A stretch of 64,000 bases of DNA from Filifactor villosus (GTDB taxonomy: Bacteria > Bacillota > Clostridia > Peptostreptococcales > Filifactoraceae): assembly GCF_042652965.1 (NCBI RefSeq), contig NZ_JBHSHL010000014.1:1-64000 (forward strand). Reading direction: 5' to 3'. Positions 43,324 to 51,886 of the stretch are shown piece after piece. The notes beneath the pieces were generated by a model that saw nothing but the letters and a program-made list of their open reading frames with translations, did no database searches and had not been told where the DNA came from. A program made the position numbers and the translations under genes. Positions within the stretch are counted from its first letter, which is position 1. Each line of letters begins with the position of its first letter.

Positions 43324-43436
43324 ATACTATTATTCATTTGTGCTATGGATATCAGAAACATGTACTCAACAGAAGATAACACGGATGTTCGTAGTCATAA
43401 AGTAGATATAATTACATTTCTATTGGAGAATAGTAT
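43324..43436 (+). repeat. Intergenic repeat, subfamily A (best-preserved copy)
   Basis: 113 bp from ATACTATTATTC to GGAGAATAGTAT, with TGGATATCAGAAAC, AGAAGATAAC, GGATGTTCGTAGTC and AAAGTAGATATA inside. It lies between the T-box terminator and the pheS RBS, so it is part of the pheST mRNA leader. Confidence 0.9.
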
Positions 43437-43529
43437 AAAACCGATAATCAGGCATTGTATCTGAGTATATTCGTTCTACAGAGGGCATTTTAATCTGATA
43501 ATAGTACTAGAAAGATATGGAGGTAGACA

Positions 43530-44549
43530 ATGAAGGAACGTTTGGAAAAAATTCAATCCAAAGCTATGGAAGCCATCGCGGAAGCGAAAAGTGTGGATTC
43601 TTTGGAGAAAGTGAGAATTGAGTTTTTGGGGAAGAAACAGGAGTTGGCTTCTCTCTTAAAAGAACTTGGCAAATTATCTCCGGAAGAAAGACCGGTTATG
43701 GGAAAGGTTATCAACGACGTCAGAGAGACGATTGAAACAAAGCTCAAGGGAAAAAAAGAGTATTTGGCTAAGTTGCTGCTTGAAGAAAAACTGAAATCGG
43801 AGACGATTGATGTGACCATGCCGGTCAATCCCTCTTTTATAGGAAGAGAGCATCCGATTACAAGGGTAATATGTGAAATTGAAACCATCTTTATGAATTT
43901 GGGTTTTTCGGTTAAGGAAGGACCGGAAATCGAAACAGTGGAAAACAACTTTGATAAACTCAATGCACCGAAGAACCATCCTTCGAGGGATATCAGTGAT
44001 ACCTTCTACTTTACGGATTCTCTTCTTCTTAGAACTCAAACTTCTCCGGTGCAAATCAGAACAATGATGGAAGAAGATCTTCCGATCCGAATGATTTCTC
44101 CGGGCAGATGTTTTCGATCGGATACTCCGGATGCGACGCACTCTCCGATGTTCCATCAGGTGGAAGGACTTGTTGTAGGAAAAGGGATTACCTTTGCCAA
44201 CTTGAAGCATACCTTGGAGGAGTTTGCAATTCATTTCTTTGGGGAAGAGACCAAAACAAAGTTCAGACCGCATAACTTTCCATTTACCGAACCGAGTGCG
44301 GAAGTTGATGTAAGCTGTTTCAAGTGTCATGGAGAAGGGTGTTCCATTTGTAAAGGAGAAGGGTTTATTGAGATCTTAGGAGCGGGTATGGTCCATCCCA
44401 ACGTGCTTCGCAACTGTGGAATAGATCCCGATGTGTACACGGGATTTGCGTTCGGAATGGGTGTTGAGCGTGTTGCGATGCTTAAGTATGAAATAGAAGA
44501 TATTAGGCTTCTTTATGAAAACGATATGAGATTTTTACAACAGTTTTAA
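43530..44549 (+). CDS. pheS: Phenylalanyl-tRNA synthetase alpha subunit
   Basis: 339 aa. N-terminal coiled coil, then class II core: HPSRDISDTFYF, LRTQTSPVQIRTM (motif 2 region), GRCFRSDTPDATHSPMFHQVEGL and GFAFGMGVERVAMLKY (motif 3). Carries an extra CxxC pair (CFKCHGEGCSICKGEG) typical of this subunit. RBS TGGAGG. Operon with pheT under T-box control. Confidence 0.96.
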   Translation: MKERLEKIQSKAMEAIAEAKSVDSLEKVRIEFLGKKQELASLLKELGKLSPEERPVMGKVINDVRETIETKLKGKKEYLAKLLLEEKLKSETIDVTMPVNPSFIGREHPITRVICEIETIFMNLGFSVKEGPEIETVENNFDKLNAPKNHPSRDISDTFYFTDSLLLRTQTSPVQIRTMMEEDLPIRMISPGRCFRSDTPDATHSPMFHQVEGLVVGKGITFANLKHTLEEFAIHFFGEETKTKFRPHNFPFTEPSAEVDVSCFKCHGEGCSICKGEGFIEILGAGMVHPNVLRNCGIDPDVYTGFAFGMGVERVAMLKYEIEDIRLLYENDMRFLQQF

Positions 44550-44561
44550 GGAGAGATTGCC

Positions 44562-46931
44562 ATGTTGCTACCGTTAAAATGGTTAAGAGATTATGTTGAT
44601 ATAGAGATGGGTACGGAGGAATTTGCGGAGGCAATGACGCTTAGCGGAACAAAAACGGAAGGTATTGTCTATCCCGGAGCGGAGATCAAAAACGTCATCG
44701 TCGGAAAAGTACTCTCGATCGAAAAACATCCCGATGCGGATAAACTGGTAGTAGTACGAGTTTCGATTGGAGAAGAGGAGAGACAAATTGTTACAGGTGC
44801 CGACAATTTGAAGGTGGGAGACTATGTGCCCGTTGCCCTACACAATGCAAAACTCCCGGGCGGGAAAAAGATTAAGCGTGGTTCCATGCGAGGGGTCATG
44901 TCGGACGGGATGCTTTGTTCGGCTCAGGAACTGGGTATAGACAACAAGTTTATTCCGGAGGAAATGAGAGAAGGAATCTATGTGTTGTCCGAGAAAGCGG
45001 AGCTTGGGAGCGATATTCACGACGCGATGCTTCTGGATGATGCGATCATCGAGTTCGAACTTACTGCAAACAGACCGGACTGCAACTGCATCCTCGGTAT
45101 CGCCATGGAGGCAGCGGCGACAATCGGTGCAAAGGTGGAGCTTCCTTCTTTGGAAGTGAAAGAAGAAGGGGAGATGTTGCAGGGCGATGTTAAGATTAAA
45201 ACGGAGCTCTGCGGACGCTATCTTCTAAGAGAGGTCAAAGATGTCAAGATCTGTCAATCTCCCTACTATATTCAAAGAAGATTGATAGAATCCGATGTAA
45301 GGCCTATCAACAACATTGTAGACCTCACCAACTATGTGATGTTGGAATACGGGCAGCCTCTACATGCTTTTGACCGAAAGAAGTTGGTTGGAGACACAAT
45401 TGTTGTGGCGATGGCAGGGGAAGAAGAGTGCAGTGTCACTCTGGACGGAGAGGAGAGAACTTTGGATCCCTCGATCATAACCATTCGCGATGAGGAGAAG
45501 ATCATTGCACTTGGCGGAATCATGGGAGCGCAGAATTCCGAGATCGATGATACCACGACTCATATCTTTCTTGAGAGTGCACACTTTGATGCAGACACCA
45601 TCCGTGCTTCTTCCAAAAAGCTGGGGCTTCGAACGGACGCTTCTGCAAGGTTTGAAAAAGGCATCGACCTTCATCGTTGTAAAAAAGCCTTGGATCGGCT
45701 CTGTCACTTGATTGAAAAATTGGGATACGGGACGGTCTGCAAAGGAAGTGTCGATAGACAAACTGCCGAATGTAAAGAGGTCAAAGTCGATTTTACCATA
45801 GAGAAAATCAACGAGGTCATCGGTTGCAAAATATCAGAGGAAGAAATCCTCGATATTTTATCAAAACTGAACTTCAAGGTCGAAAAAACAGAAGACGGAT
45901 TTGCTGCAACACCTCCGGAATACCGAACCGATGTTGAGCAGTTTGCGGACATCGTCGAAGAGGTTTCGAGAATTTACGGATTTAATAAGATAGAGTCAAA
46001 ACCGCTACGGGGAGAAGTTATCCCCGCGCGTAAAAGCGAAGAAAGAATATTTGAGGACAAAATCAAGTCTGCGGCATATAAGTCGGGCTTGACCGAGGTC
46101 CTGACCTATTCCTTTGTCAGTCCTTCAGGACCTGAAAAAGCAGGTTTGTCCGAAGAGTGTTACAAGTTTATGAGATTGCTCAATCCCTTGGGTGAAGAAA
46201 CTTCAGTTATGAGGACAAGCCTCGTTCCGAATATGCTCGACATCGTATCTTCAAATATGGCGCACAAGAACGAGTTTTTCTCGGGCTTTGAGTTCGGCAA
46301 TATCTTTTTCAAGGAGGAAGAAGCAAAGCAACTGCCATCTATGGTCACAGCATCTTATGGAAAGGAAGAGGATTTCTTCAGCTTGAAGTCGAGATTGGAA
46401 GGGATTTTTGAAATTCTGCGTTATGAAAGCAGACAGTATCGCCCCAACAGAGAAGCGGCCCTCTTTCATCCCGGAAAATGTGCGGATATCTTTATAGGAA
46501 CGGAAAGGGTCGGAATCATAGGAGAGGTCCATCCGAGTGTTGCACAGGCATTTTCCTTGAAGAAAAAAGTATATTTGGCTGAACTCGACATTGTGAAAAT
46601 GATGAGCCTCTATGCCGAAGACATTAAGTATAAGAGGATTCCCAAATATCCTGCTGTCAAGAGGGACATTGCTCTAGTGGTCGATAAGGGGCTGTATGTT
46701 CAAGAGATCGAAACCCTTATTCGAGAATATGGCAAGAAGCTGATTGAAAAGGTTGAGCTCTTTGACGTCTATGATGGAGATAGGATTGAAGAAGGGAAGA
46801 AATCGGTCGCTTATTCCATCACCTATCGAAAAGCAAATGCGACCTTGACCGACGAAGAAGTAAATCAGGTTCAGGAAAAACTTCTTTCCGCCTTGAGAGA
46901 GAAGCTCAATGCGGTTTTAAGGGACCAGTAG
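44562..46931 (+). CDS. pheT: Phenylalanyl-tRNA synthetase beta subunit
   Basis: 789 aa. N-terminal tRNA-binding EMAP-like domain (VGKVLSIEKHPDADKLVV), B3/B4 editing region (ELTANRPDCNCILGIAMEAA), B5 and the C-terminal anticodon-binding fold (YPAVKRDIALVVDK). Length and domain order are normal. Twelve bases after pheS, RBS AAGGAGAG. Confidence 0.96.
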   Translation: MLLPLKWLRDYVDIEMGTEEFAEAMTLSGTKTEGIVYPGAEIKNVIVGKVLSIEKHPDADKLVVVRVSIGEEERQIVTGADNLKVGDYVPVALHNAKLPGGKKIKRGSMRGVMSDGMLCSAQELGIDNKFIPEEMREGIYVLSEKAELGSDIHDAMLLDDAIIEFELTANRPDCNCILGIAMEAAATIGAKVELPSLEVKEEGEMLQGDVKIKTELCGRYLLREVKDVKICQSPYYIQRRLIESDVRPINNIVDLTNYVMLEYGQPLHAFDRKKLVGDTIVVAMAGEEECSVTLDGEERTLDPSIITIRDEEKIIALGGIMGAQNSEIDDTTTHIFLESAHFDADTIRASSKKLGLRTDASARFEKGIDLHRCKKALDRLCHLIEKLGYGTVCKGSVDRQTAECKEVKVDFTIEKINEVIGCKISEEEILDILSKLNFKVEKTEDGFAATPPEYRTDVEQFADIVEEVSRIYGFNKIESKPLRGEVIPARKSEERIFEDKIKSAAYKSGLTEVLTYSFVSPSGPEKAGLSEECYKFMRLLNPLGEETSVMRTSLVPNMLDIVSSNMAHKNEFFSGFEFGNIFFKEEEAKQLPSMVTASYGKEEDFFSLKSRLEGIFEILRYESRQYRPNREAALFHPGKCADIFIGTERVGIIGEVHPSVAQAFSLKKKVYLAELDIVKMMSLYAEDIKYKRIPKYPAVKRDIALVVDKGLYVQEIETLIREYGKKLIEKVELFDVYDGDRIEEGKKSVAYSITYRKANATLTDEEVNQVQEKLLSALREKLNAVLRDQ

Positions 46932-46942
46932 AAACGGCAGGA

Positions 46943-47056
46943 ATACTATTGTCCGTTTGAAATGTCGGATATACAGACTTATCTTTGTCGAAAAACAACT
47001 TGGATAATGAAATGCTTCAAAGCATTCGATCTGAAATTTTCATTAGATGATAGTAT
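46943..47056 (+). repeat. Intergenic repeat, subfamily B
   Basis: ATACTATTGTCCGTTTGAAATGTCGG at its left (first 20 bases are the family end), AAAAACAACTTGG inside, a small hairpin ATGCTTCAAAGCAT, and GATGATAGTAT at its right. It lies just after pheT and before the pheST terminator. Confidence 0.8.
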
Positions 47057-47100
47057 AAAAAAATCCGTTTGTGAAAGGAGTCCCAAAAGACAGATGTTTA

Positions 47101-47136
47101 AGTGTAGCAGTGTTTATGGCTGCTACACTGTTTTTT
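47101..47136 (+). terminator. Terminator after pheT
   Basis: AGTGTAGCAG (47101-47110) pairs perfectly with CTGCTACACT (47120-47129), then GTTTTTT. Confidence 0.9.
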
Positions 47137-47194
47137 GCAGTCGAAAGTGGAAGAATATTTTCCGTAGAAGCGGTGTCGGTAAAGGGAGGAAGAT

Positions 47195-47755
47195 ATGAAA
47201 ATAATAAAATGGTTTGCAGCATGCCTACTCTTGTCTTTCGTCATCGTGGAGGTGGCGATCCTGTTTTGGGGATTTCGATACAGAGAGGTGGAGGTGGATT
47301 ATGTTATCGTCTTGGGAGCCAAACTGTACGGGGATGTTCCTTCTCCCGCCTTTACCGCCCGTTTGAAGGCAAGTGCAGCTTATTTGAAGAAACATCCCCA
47401 AACCCTTGTGATTGTGACAGGAGGTCAGGGAGAAGATGAGTGGATTGCAGAAGCGGAAGCGGGTAAGAGCTACCTTATGGAAGCGGGAATTGAGGGGAAT
47501 AGGATTTTGGTAGAGAAGCGTTCGACCAGCACCTTTGAAAATATAAAGTATGCCAAGCCTCTTATGGAAGGGCAGGGTTTGAAAGTGATGATTTCGACCA
47601 ATCGGTTTCATATTTTCCGTAGCCTTATGATAGCCGGAAGATTCGGCCTGCAACCATATGGACTTCCTGCTCCTACGCCTCCGACCATTATCCTTTCTGC
47701 TTATATGAGAGAATATTTCGCTCTGTTCAAATCTTTTGTTTTTGACAGGCCTTAA
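47195..47755 (+). CDS. YdcF/SanA-like (DUF218) membrane-anchored protein
   Basis: 186 aa. One N-terminal membrane anchor (residues 4-27), then the DUF218 Rossmann-like domain: VDYVIVLGAKLYGDVPS, LVIVTGGQGEDEWIAEAEAG, STSTFENIKYAKPLM and STNRFHIFRSLMIA. Family members act at the envelope in poorly defined ways (vancomycin sensitivity for SanA). RBS GGGAGGAAG. Confidence 0.88.
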   Translation: MKIIKWFAACLLLSFVIVEVAILFWGFRYREVEVDYVIVLGAKLYGDVPSPAFTARLKASAAYLKKHPQTLVIVTGGQGEDEWIAEAEAGKSYLMEAGIEGNRILVEKRSTSTFENIKYAKPLMEGQGLKVMISTNRFHIFRSLMIAGRFGLQPYGLPAPTPPTIILSAYMREYFALFKSFVFDRP

Positions 47756-47768
47756 ACCATGGTATAAT
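47742..47768 (+). promoter_or_regulatory. Candidate promoter for the thioesterase gene
   Basis: TTGACA (47742-47747) and TATAAT (47763-47768) are both perfect, but the spacer is only 15 bases. It overlaps the end of the YdcF-like gene. Confidence 0.45.
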
Positions 47769-47917
47769 TAAAAGTGCCAGGTTGAAAAAACTCTTACCGT
47801 GATATGGCAGAGGTTCATCAAGAAGTTCGGGTGTTTCGGAAGAAAGTAGAATAAAGGGTTTAAAAAGGTATGAAAAAGTAGAGAACTTTTTGAAGTGATG
47901 AAGGGAAAGAGGCTTCA

Positions 47918-48682
47918 GTGAAAGAGTATAAGGAAGAATATATCGTTGACTTTAGGGATGTGGATAGGGACTACCATATTAAACTTCCTCAGCTCCTTGA
48001 GGTGCTGGGAACGGTTTCGACCAAGCACACAGATTCTCTTGGGATAGATCCCTATTATCTCCAGAGAAGAAACATGGCATGGGTACTCTATGATTGGCGA
48101 GTAGAGATGGAAGAGACAAAACTCTATGCAACTTCAATCAAAATTCGAACCTTTTCGGTCGATCGACGAGGTATGTATTTTATACGATATTTCGGTATCT
48201 ATACTTCCGAGGGGATAAGACTTGGAAGAGGATTTTCCAGATGGGTCGTCATCGATCTTGAAAAGAGAAGGATAACCAAAGTCCCTAAAGAGATCCTAGA
48301 GGTTTTCAAAGATGGGAGCAAAGAGGAAACCCGAGAGCAGCTGTGGATGATGGAGGTGTCTGAACGAGAACTTCCTTCCCCGGTTCGGAATTTGAATGAA
48401 GGACGGAAACTATTCGATGTACGTTATTATGATGTGGATGTCAACCGTCATGTCAATAATGTGAAATATGTCGATTGGGCCATAGAGAGCTTGCACGGGG
48501 AGGGAAGTTTTCTCTCCGATTTCCGTATACACGGAGCTTCGATTGTGTATAAGAAGGAAAAAGGCCCTGAAGGAAGGGTTGTTGCCAAGTATAGTTTAGA
48601 AGGAAACCGATCTTATCACGAAATCTTCTCTGAAGACGGACAGTTGCTTACCGTACTTAATTTTGAATGGAAGAAAAAGTGA
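47918..48682 (+). CDS. Acyl-ACP thioesterase (FatA/FatB family)
   Basis: 254 aa from GTG 47918. Double hot-dog fold: YIVDFRDVDRDYHIKLPQLL, NMAWVLYDWRVEMEE, and the second half DVDVNRHVNNVKYVDWAIESL, which holds the N-x-H catalytic elements of this family. It would release free fatty acids from acyl carrier protein, setting chain length. No fatty-acid synthesis genes are adjacent. Confidence 0.85.
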   Translation: MKEYKEEYIVDFRDVDRDYHIKLPQLLEVLGTVSTKHTDSLGIDPYYLQRRNMAWVLYDWRVEMEETKLYATSIKIRTFSVDRRGMYFIRYFGIYTSEGIRLGRGFSRWVVIDLEKRRITKVPKEILEVFKDGSKEETREQLWMMEVSERELPSPVRNLNEGRKLFDVRYYDVDVNRHVNNVKYVDWAIESLHGEGSFLSDFRIHGASIVYKKEKGPEGRVVAKYSLEGNRSYHEIFSEDGQLLTVLNFEWKKK

Positions 48683-48877
48683 ACTTGTTCAAGGAGGGGA
48701 CAAGGAGTGTGATTTGTTTTTGGAGAATACCGCATGGGAATAAACCAATTTGACCGGACATATCTGAAAACGAATCATGCTCCGGTAAATGAAGACGGTT
48801 GTCTTTTTTCGATGTCTCGGTGTTTTCAGTGTCGTATAATACATCTATGAAAAAATAACGGATACAAAGGAGGCGCT

Positions 48878-49939
48878 ATGTCTGTAACTATTGTCGGACT
48901 TGGACCCGGAAGTATGGAGGGACTCAGTCTCGGAGCTTATAGAGAATTGAAAACGGGAAAAAAGATCTTCTGCAGAACAAGACAACATCCTGTTGTCTCA
49001 ATTTTGGAAGAAGAAGGGATAGAGTTTGAGTTTTTCGATGAGCATTACCGTTTAGACAGCTTTGAGCAAGTGTATGAACGGATAGCAAGTCTTATAGTGG
49101 AAGAATCCGAGCGAAGAGACTTGATTTACTGTGTTCCCGGTCATCCGTATGTTGCCGAGAAGACGGTGGAGCTCATTGAGAAAAAATTGAAGGAGAAGGG
49201 TAAAACCGCTATTATTGTAAGCTCGATGAGTTTTGTCGATGCGATCTTTCATTCCTTGGGCTTTGATCCTTCAAAGGGGTTTTCTCTTGTGAATGCGATG
49301 GACTTTGAGCATGAGAGGGTCGATCCCGGGCAAAATTTGATCGTAACGCAGGTGTATGATTCTTGGACAGCCTCCGAAGTCAAGTTAAAGTTGATGGAGG
49401 TCTATGAGGACGAAACACCCGTATGGATCGTTGAAGGGGCAATGATACCCGGACAGGAGAAGAAGCAAGAGTTTCTTCTCTATGAGCTGGATCAGAAGGG
49501 GTGGAAGTTCAATCACTTAACAAGTCTGTTCGTACCTGTTCAGGAAGAAAAGAAGTTTCGTGACTTTTATGATTTAAAGCGTATTGTAGAGACCTTGCGT
49601 GGGGAGAACGGTTGTCAATGGGATAAAAAACAGACTCACGAGAGTCTCAAGAAATGTCTTTTGGAAGAGGCGGAAGAAGTCAATCAAGCCATTGACAACG
49701 AAGATATCGATAATTTGATTGAAGAACTTGGGGATGTGCTGCTCATCGTGTTTATGCAGAGTCAGATCGGAAAAGAGGAAGGTTTCTTTGACATAAGAGA
49801 TGTGGTGGAAACGATATGTAGCAAGCTGATCAGAAGGCATCCTCATGTTTTTGGTGATATTGTAATAAATACGGAAGAAGAGGCTCTGGAGCTTTGGAAT
49901 AAAATAAAAATGCAGGAAAAATTGGGAAAATCGCGTTAA
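48878..49939 (+). CDS. mazG: YabN-type protein: tetrapyrrole-methylase-like plus MazG domain
   Basis: 353 aa. Residues 1-215 resemble the tetrapyrrole (SAM) methylase fold (VTIVGLGPGSMEGLSLGAY, YCVPGHPYVAEKTVE). From about 230 on is one MazG domain: LRGENGCQWDKKQTHESLKK, then the metal-binding EEAEEV and EELGD motifs. MazG hydrolyses nucleoside triphosphates to monophosphates. Shorter than Bacillus YabN (about 490 aa). Upstream of hup-rqcP-divIC as in Firmicutes. RBS AAGGAGGCG. Confidence 0.9.
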   Translation: MSVTIVGLGPGSMEGLSLGAYRELKTGKKIFCRTRQHPVVSILEEEGIEFEFFDEHYRLDSFEQVYERIASLIVEESERRDLIYCVPGHPYVAEKTVELIEKKLKEKGKTAIIVSSMSFVDAIFHSLGFDPSKGFSLVNAMDFEHERVDPGQNLIVTQVYDSWTASEVKLKLMEVYEDETPVWIVEGAMIPGQEKKQEFLLYELDQKGWKFNHLTSLFVPVQEEKKFRDFYDLKRIVETLRGENGCQWDKKQTHESLKKCLLEEAEEVNQAIDNEDIDNLIEELGDVLLIVFMQSQIGKEEGFFDIRDVVETICSKLIRRHPHVFGDIVINTEEEALELWNKIKMQEKLGKSR

Positions 49940-49943
49940 ACGC

Positions 49944-49971
49944 TTGACTTAATCGAATTTTTTGATAGAAT
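49944..49971 (+). promoter_or_regulatory. Promoter of hup
   Basis: TTGACT (49944-49949), 16 bases, TAGAAT (49966-49971). It predicts a leader of about 220 nt with a hairpin TTCTCTGT-AAGGG-ACAGAGAA near 50129-50149. Confidence 0.55.
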
Positions 49972-50196
49972 GTAAGAAAACAGATTGCTTGGAGATACAG
50001 GAGAATGTTGTTATTAGATTATTCTGCCGGCGTGCATTGAGGTAAGTCATCTTTTGTTATATACGGTTGCACGTTTAGGGGGGATGAGTCGATTGTGTGA
50101 TTGCAGTGATCCCGACGTATCTGTTTTTTCTCTGTAAGGGACAGAGAACAACAAAAAAACCGTATTTATTTTTTCAACTTTTAAGGAGGTAACATT

Positions 50197-50496
50197 GTGA
50201 ATAAAGCAGAATTAGTTACAAAAATGGCGGAAAAATCCAACTTGACGAAAAAAGATGTAGAAGCGGCATTGAACGCATTCATGAGTTGCGTAGAAGAGTC
50301 TTTGGTAGCGGGAGAGAAGGTACAACTGGTTGGATTCGGTTCTTTTGAGACCAGAGAAAGAGCGGCAAGAGAAGGAAGAAATCCGAAGAATCCGAAAGAA
50401 GTCATTAAAATACCTGCTTCTAAAGCTCCTGTTTTTAAGGCCGGAAAAGGATTAAAAGAAAAAGTTAACACCCCTAAGAAAAAAGGAAAAAAATAA
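50197..50496 (+). CDS. hup: DNA-binding protein HU
   Basis: 99 aa from GTG 50197, RBS AAGGAGGT. HU signature GFGSFETRERAAREGRNPKN with the minor-groove arms and P of IPASKAPVFKAGK. The basic tail (NTPKKKGKK) adds a few residues to the usual 90. Nucleoid compaction protein; long leader suggests post-transcriptional control. Confidence 0.96.
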   Translation: MNKAELVTKMAEKSNLTKKDVEAALNAFMSCVEESLVAGEKVQLVGFGSFETRERAAREGRNPKNPKEVIKIPASKAPVFKAGKGLKEKVNTPKKKGKK

Positions 50497-50524
50497 GTAA
50501 CTTTATAAAAATACTTATAGTGTT

Positions 50525-50552
50525 AAGGCTGCGATGGAATCGCAGCCTTTTT
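50525..50552 (+). terminator. Terminator after hup
   Basis: AAGGCTGCGAT-GGA-ATCGCAGCCTT with the T-run TTTTT; eleven base pairs. Confidence 0.92.
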
Positions 50553-50578
50553 CATCATTGAACGCAAAGTCTAATATT

Positions 50579-50691
50579 ATACTATTCTCCAATAGAAGTA
50601 TGGATATATCTGTTTTTCGATCATGAAAAATTGTTTTATCTTCTATGGGTCATGAATTGTTTATGTCCACAACTCAAAAGAATAATAGTAT
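50579..50691 (-). repeat. Intergenic repeat, subfamily A, reverse orientation
   Basis: Starts ATACTATTCTCCAATAG and ends AATAATAGTAT, the reverse complement of the copies at 425 and 43324. ATGGATATA near the left and TATGTCCA near the right pair, so the element can fold on itself. Almost identical to the copy at 60986. Confidence 0.88.
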
Positions 50692-51219
50692 TAAAACCTA
50701 AAAAACACCGCATAATTTGAAAGAGTAGTAGAAAATTAGTTTTTCTCGAACAAGGCCATTCCCAAAAATGTTTATTTGTAAGAGTTCCTACGTTTCGTGA
50801 AACAAAGGGGAATCCGGGAGGTACTTCCCTAATAAAAATGTCAAATTTATGGGATATCTAAAAGAGTAATTTATAGTAAATGAAAGTAACAAACGGAATC
50901 ATGAAGTTTTTGAAACAAAAAACCAAGTAGTGAAACATAACATTAGAACTTCTTAGTATTTAGACAGCTGATTTATATTGACGTTTCAATCATTTGGATC
51001 TGCTTAACAAGCTTTGTAAGTCACTTCCTTCGTTTGACCTTTTGTACTGAAGTTTTTCAGAAATACCTTAAAGTTTGTCAGACAGTCCTTGAGGGGGAGA
51101 TCAAATTTTATGCAATTTATACAAATAAAGGTATAATTGAAATAAAATGTGGTATAATGTAAGGTACAAGTAGTATTGGAAAAATCAGATACAGAATTTA
51201 GATAGAAGAGGATGATAGT
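50692..51219. other. Intergenic stretch before rqcP
   Basis: About 530 bp without a recognisable gene. GTATAAT near 51130 and GGTATAAT near 51152 are -10 candidates for rqcP-divIC-ppx with weak -35 boxes. In Bacillus and clostridia this part of the chromosome is gene-dense. Confidence 0.4.
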
Positions 51220-51465
51220 ATGAGGTTGGATAAATACTTGAAAGTGTCCAGAATTATAAAGAGAAGAACCGTCGCCAAAGATGCAACAAATGGAGGGATC
51301 GTTCTTGTAAATGGAAAGGAAGCCAAGGCATCAACGAAGCTGAAAGTCGGGGATATTCTCGATATTACCTTTGGTGAAAGGAGTTTGAAGGTCAGGGTCA
51401 CCGATTTGAAGGATACGACAAAAAAAGAAGAGGCCTCGAACTTGTACGAGGTTATTTCCGAATAG
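51220..51465 (+). CDS. rqcP: RqcP/YabO S4-domain RNA-binding protein
   Basis: 81 aa: MRLDKYLKVSRIIKRRTVAK, NGKEAKASTKLKVGDILDI. S4 domain of the Hsp15/RqcP group, which works with RqcH in bacterial ribosome-associated quality control, binding obstructed 50S subunits during alanine tailing. RBS AGAGGATGA. Followed by divIC with yabP and yabQ missing from between. Confidence 0.92.
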   Translation: MRLDKYLKVSRIIKRRTVAKDATNGGIVLVNGKEAKASTKLKVGDILDITFGERSLKVRVTDLKDTTKKEEASNLYEVISE

Positions 51466-51495
51466 ATGAACTGTTGGAATGTAAGGTAGAGCGCG

Positions 51496-51885
51496 ATGAG
51501 AACAAAAGAGATGAACGAAGGTAGGAAGATGGAAAAGGCCGGGGTGAAGGTGATCGATCTGTCGAAAAAGAAGAAAAGTGACAAAAAGGCGAAGAAAAAG
51601 AAATCAACAGATCATCTTCTCTTGATCATAGGAGCGGTGTTGATAGGTGTCCTGCTATATATCGCAACCTTCTATTTCAACCAGGGAATGACATTGAATC
51701 GACTTCAAAAACAGAAGAAACAGCTTGAGATGGAAATGGAAGAGAAGGATAGGGAGATAGGAAGACTTAAGGAGGAACTTGAAAATTCGAAGACTCCCGA
51801 ATATATAGAAAGACAGGCTAGAGAACAGCTGAAGATGGTCATGCCGGGGGAGAGAGTGTATATCGATCTGGAAAGGAAGCAGTAA
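51496..51885 (+). CDS. divIC: Septum formation initiator DivIC
   Basis: 129 aa. Basic cytoplasmic N-terminus, one membrane helix (about residues 38-60), then an extracytoplasmic coiled coil (LNRLQKQKKQLEMEMEEKD) and the C-terminal TPEYIERQAREQLKMVMPGE typical of DivIC. It works with FtsL and DivIB in the divisome. Start ATG 51496 has AAGGTAG upstream; ATG 51529 is possible but closely spaced. Confidence 0.9.
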   Translation: MRTKEMNEGRKMEKAGVKVIDLSKKKKSDKKAKKKKSTDHLLLIIGAVLIGVLLYIATFYFNQGMTLNRLQKQKKQLEMEMEEKDREIGRLKEELENSKTPEYIERQAREQLKMVMPGERVYIDLERKQ

Positions 51886-51886
51886 C

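Noticed and set aside
46962..47198. A 78-codon open frame after pheT
   Set aside because: It consists of repeat DNA plus the pheT terminator hairpin; no RBS.
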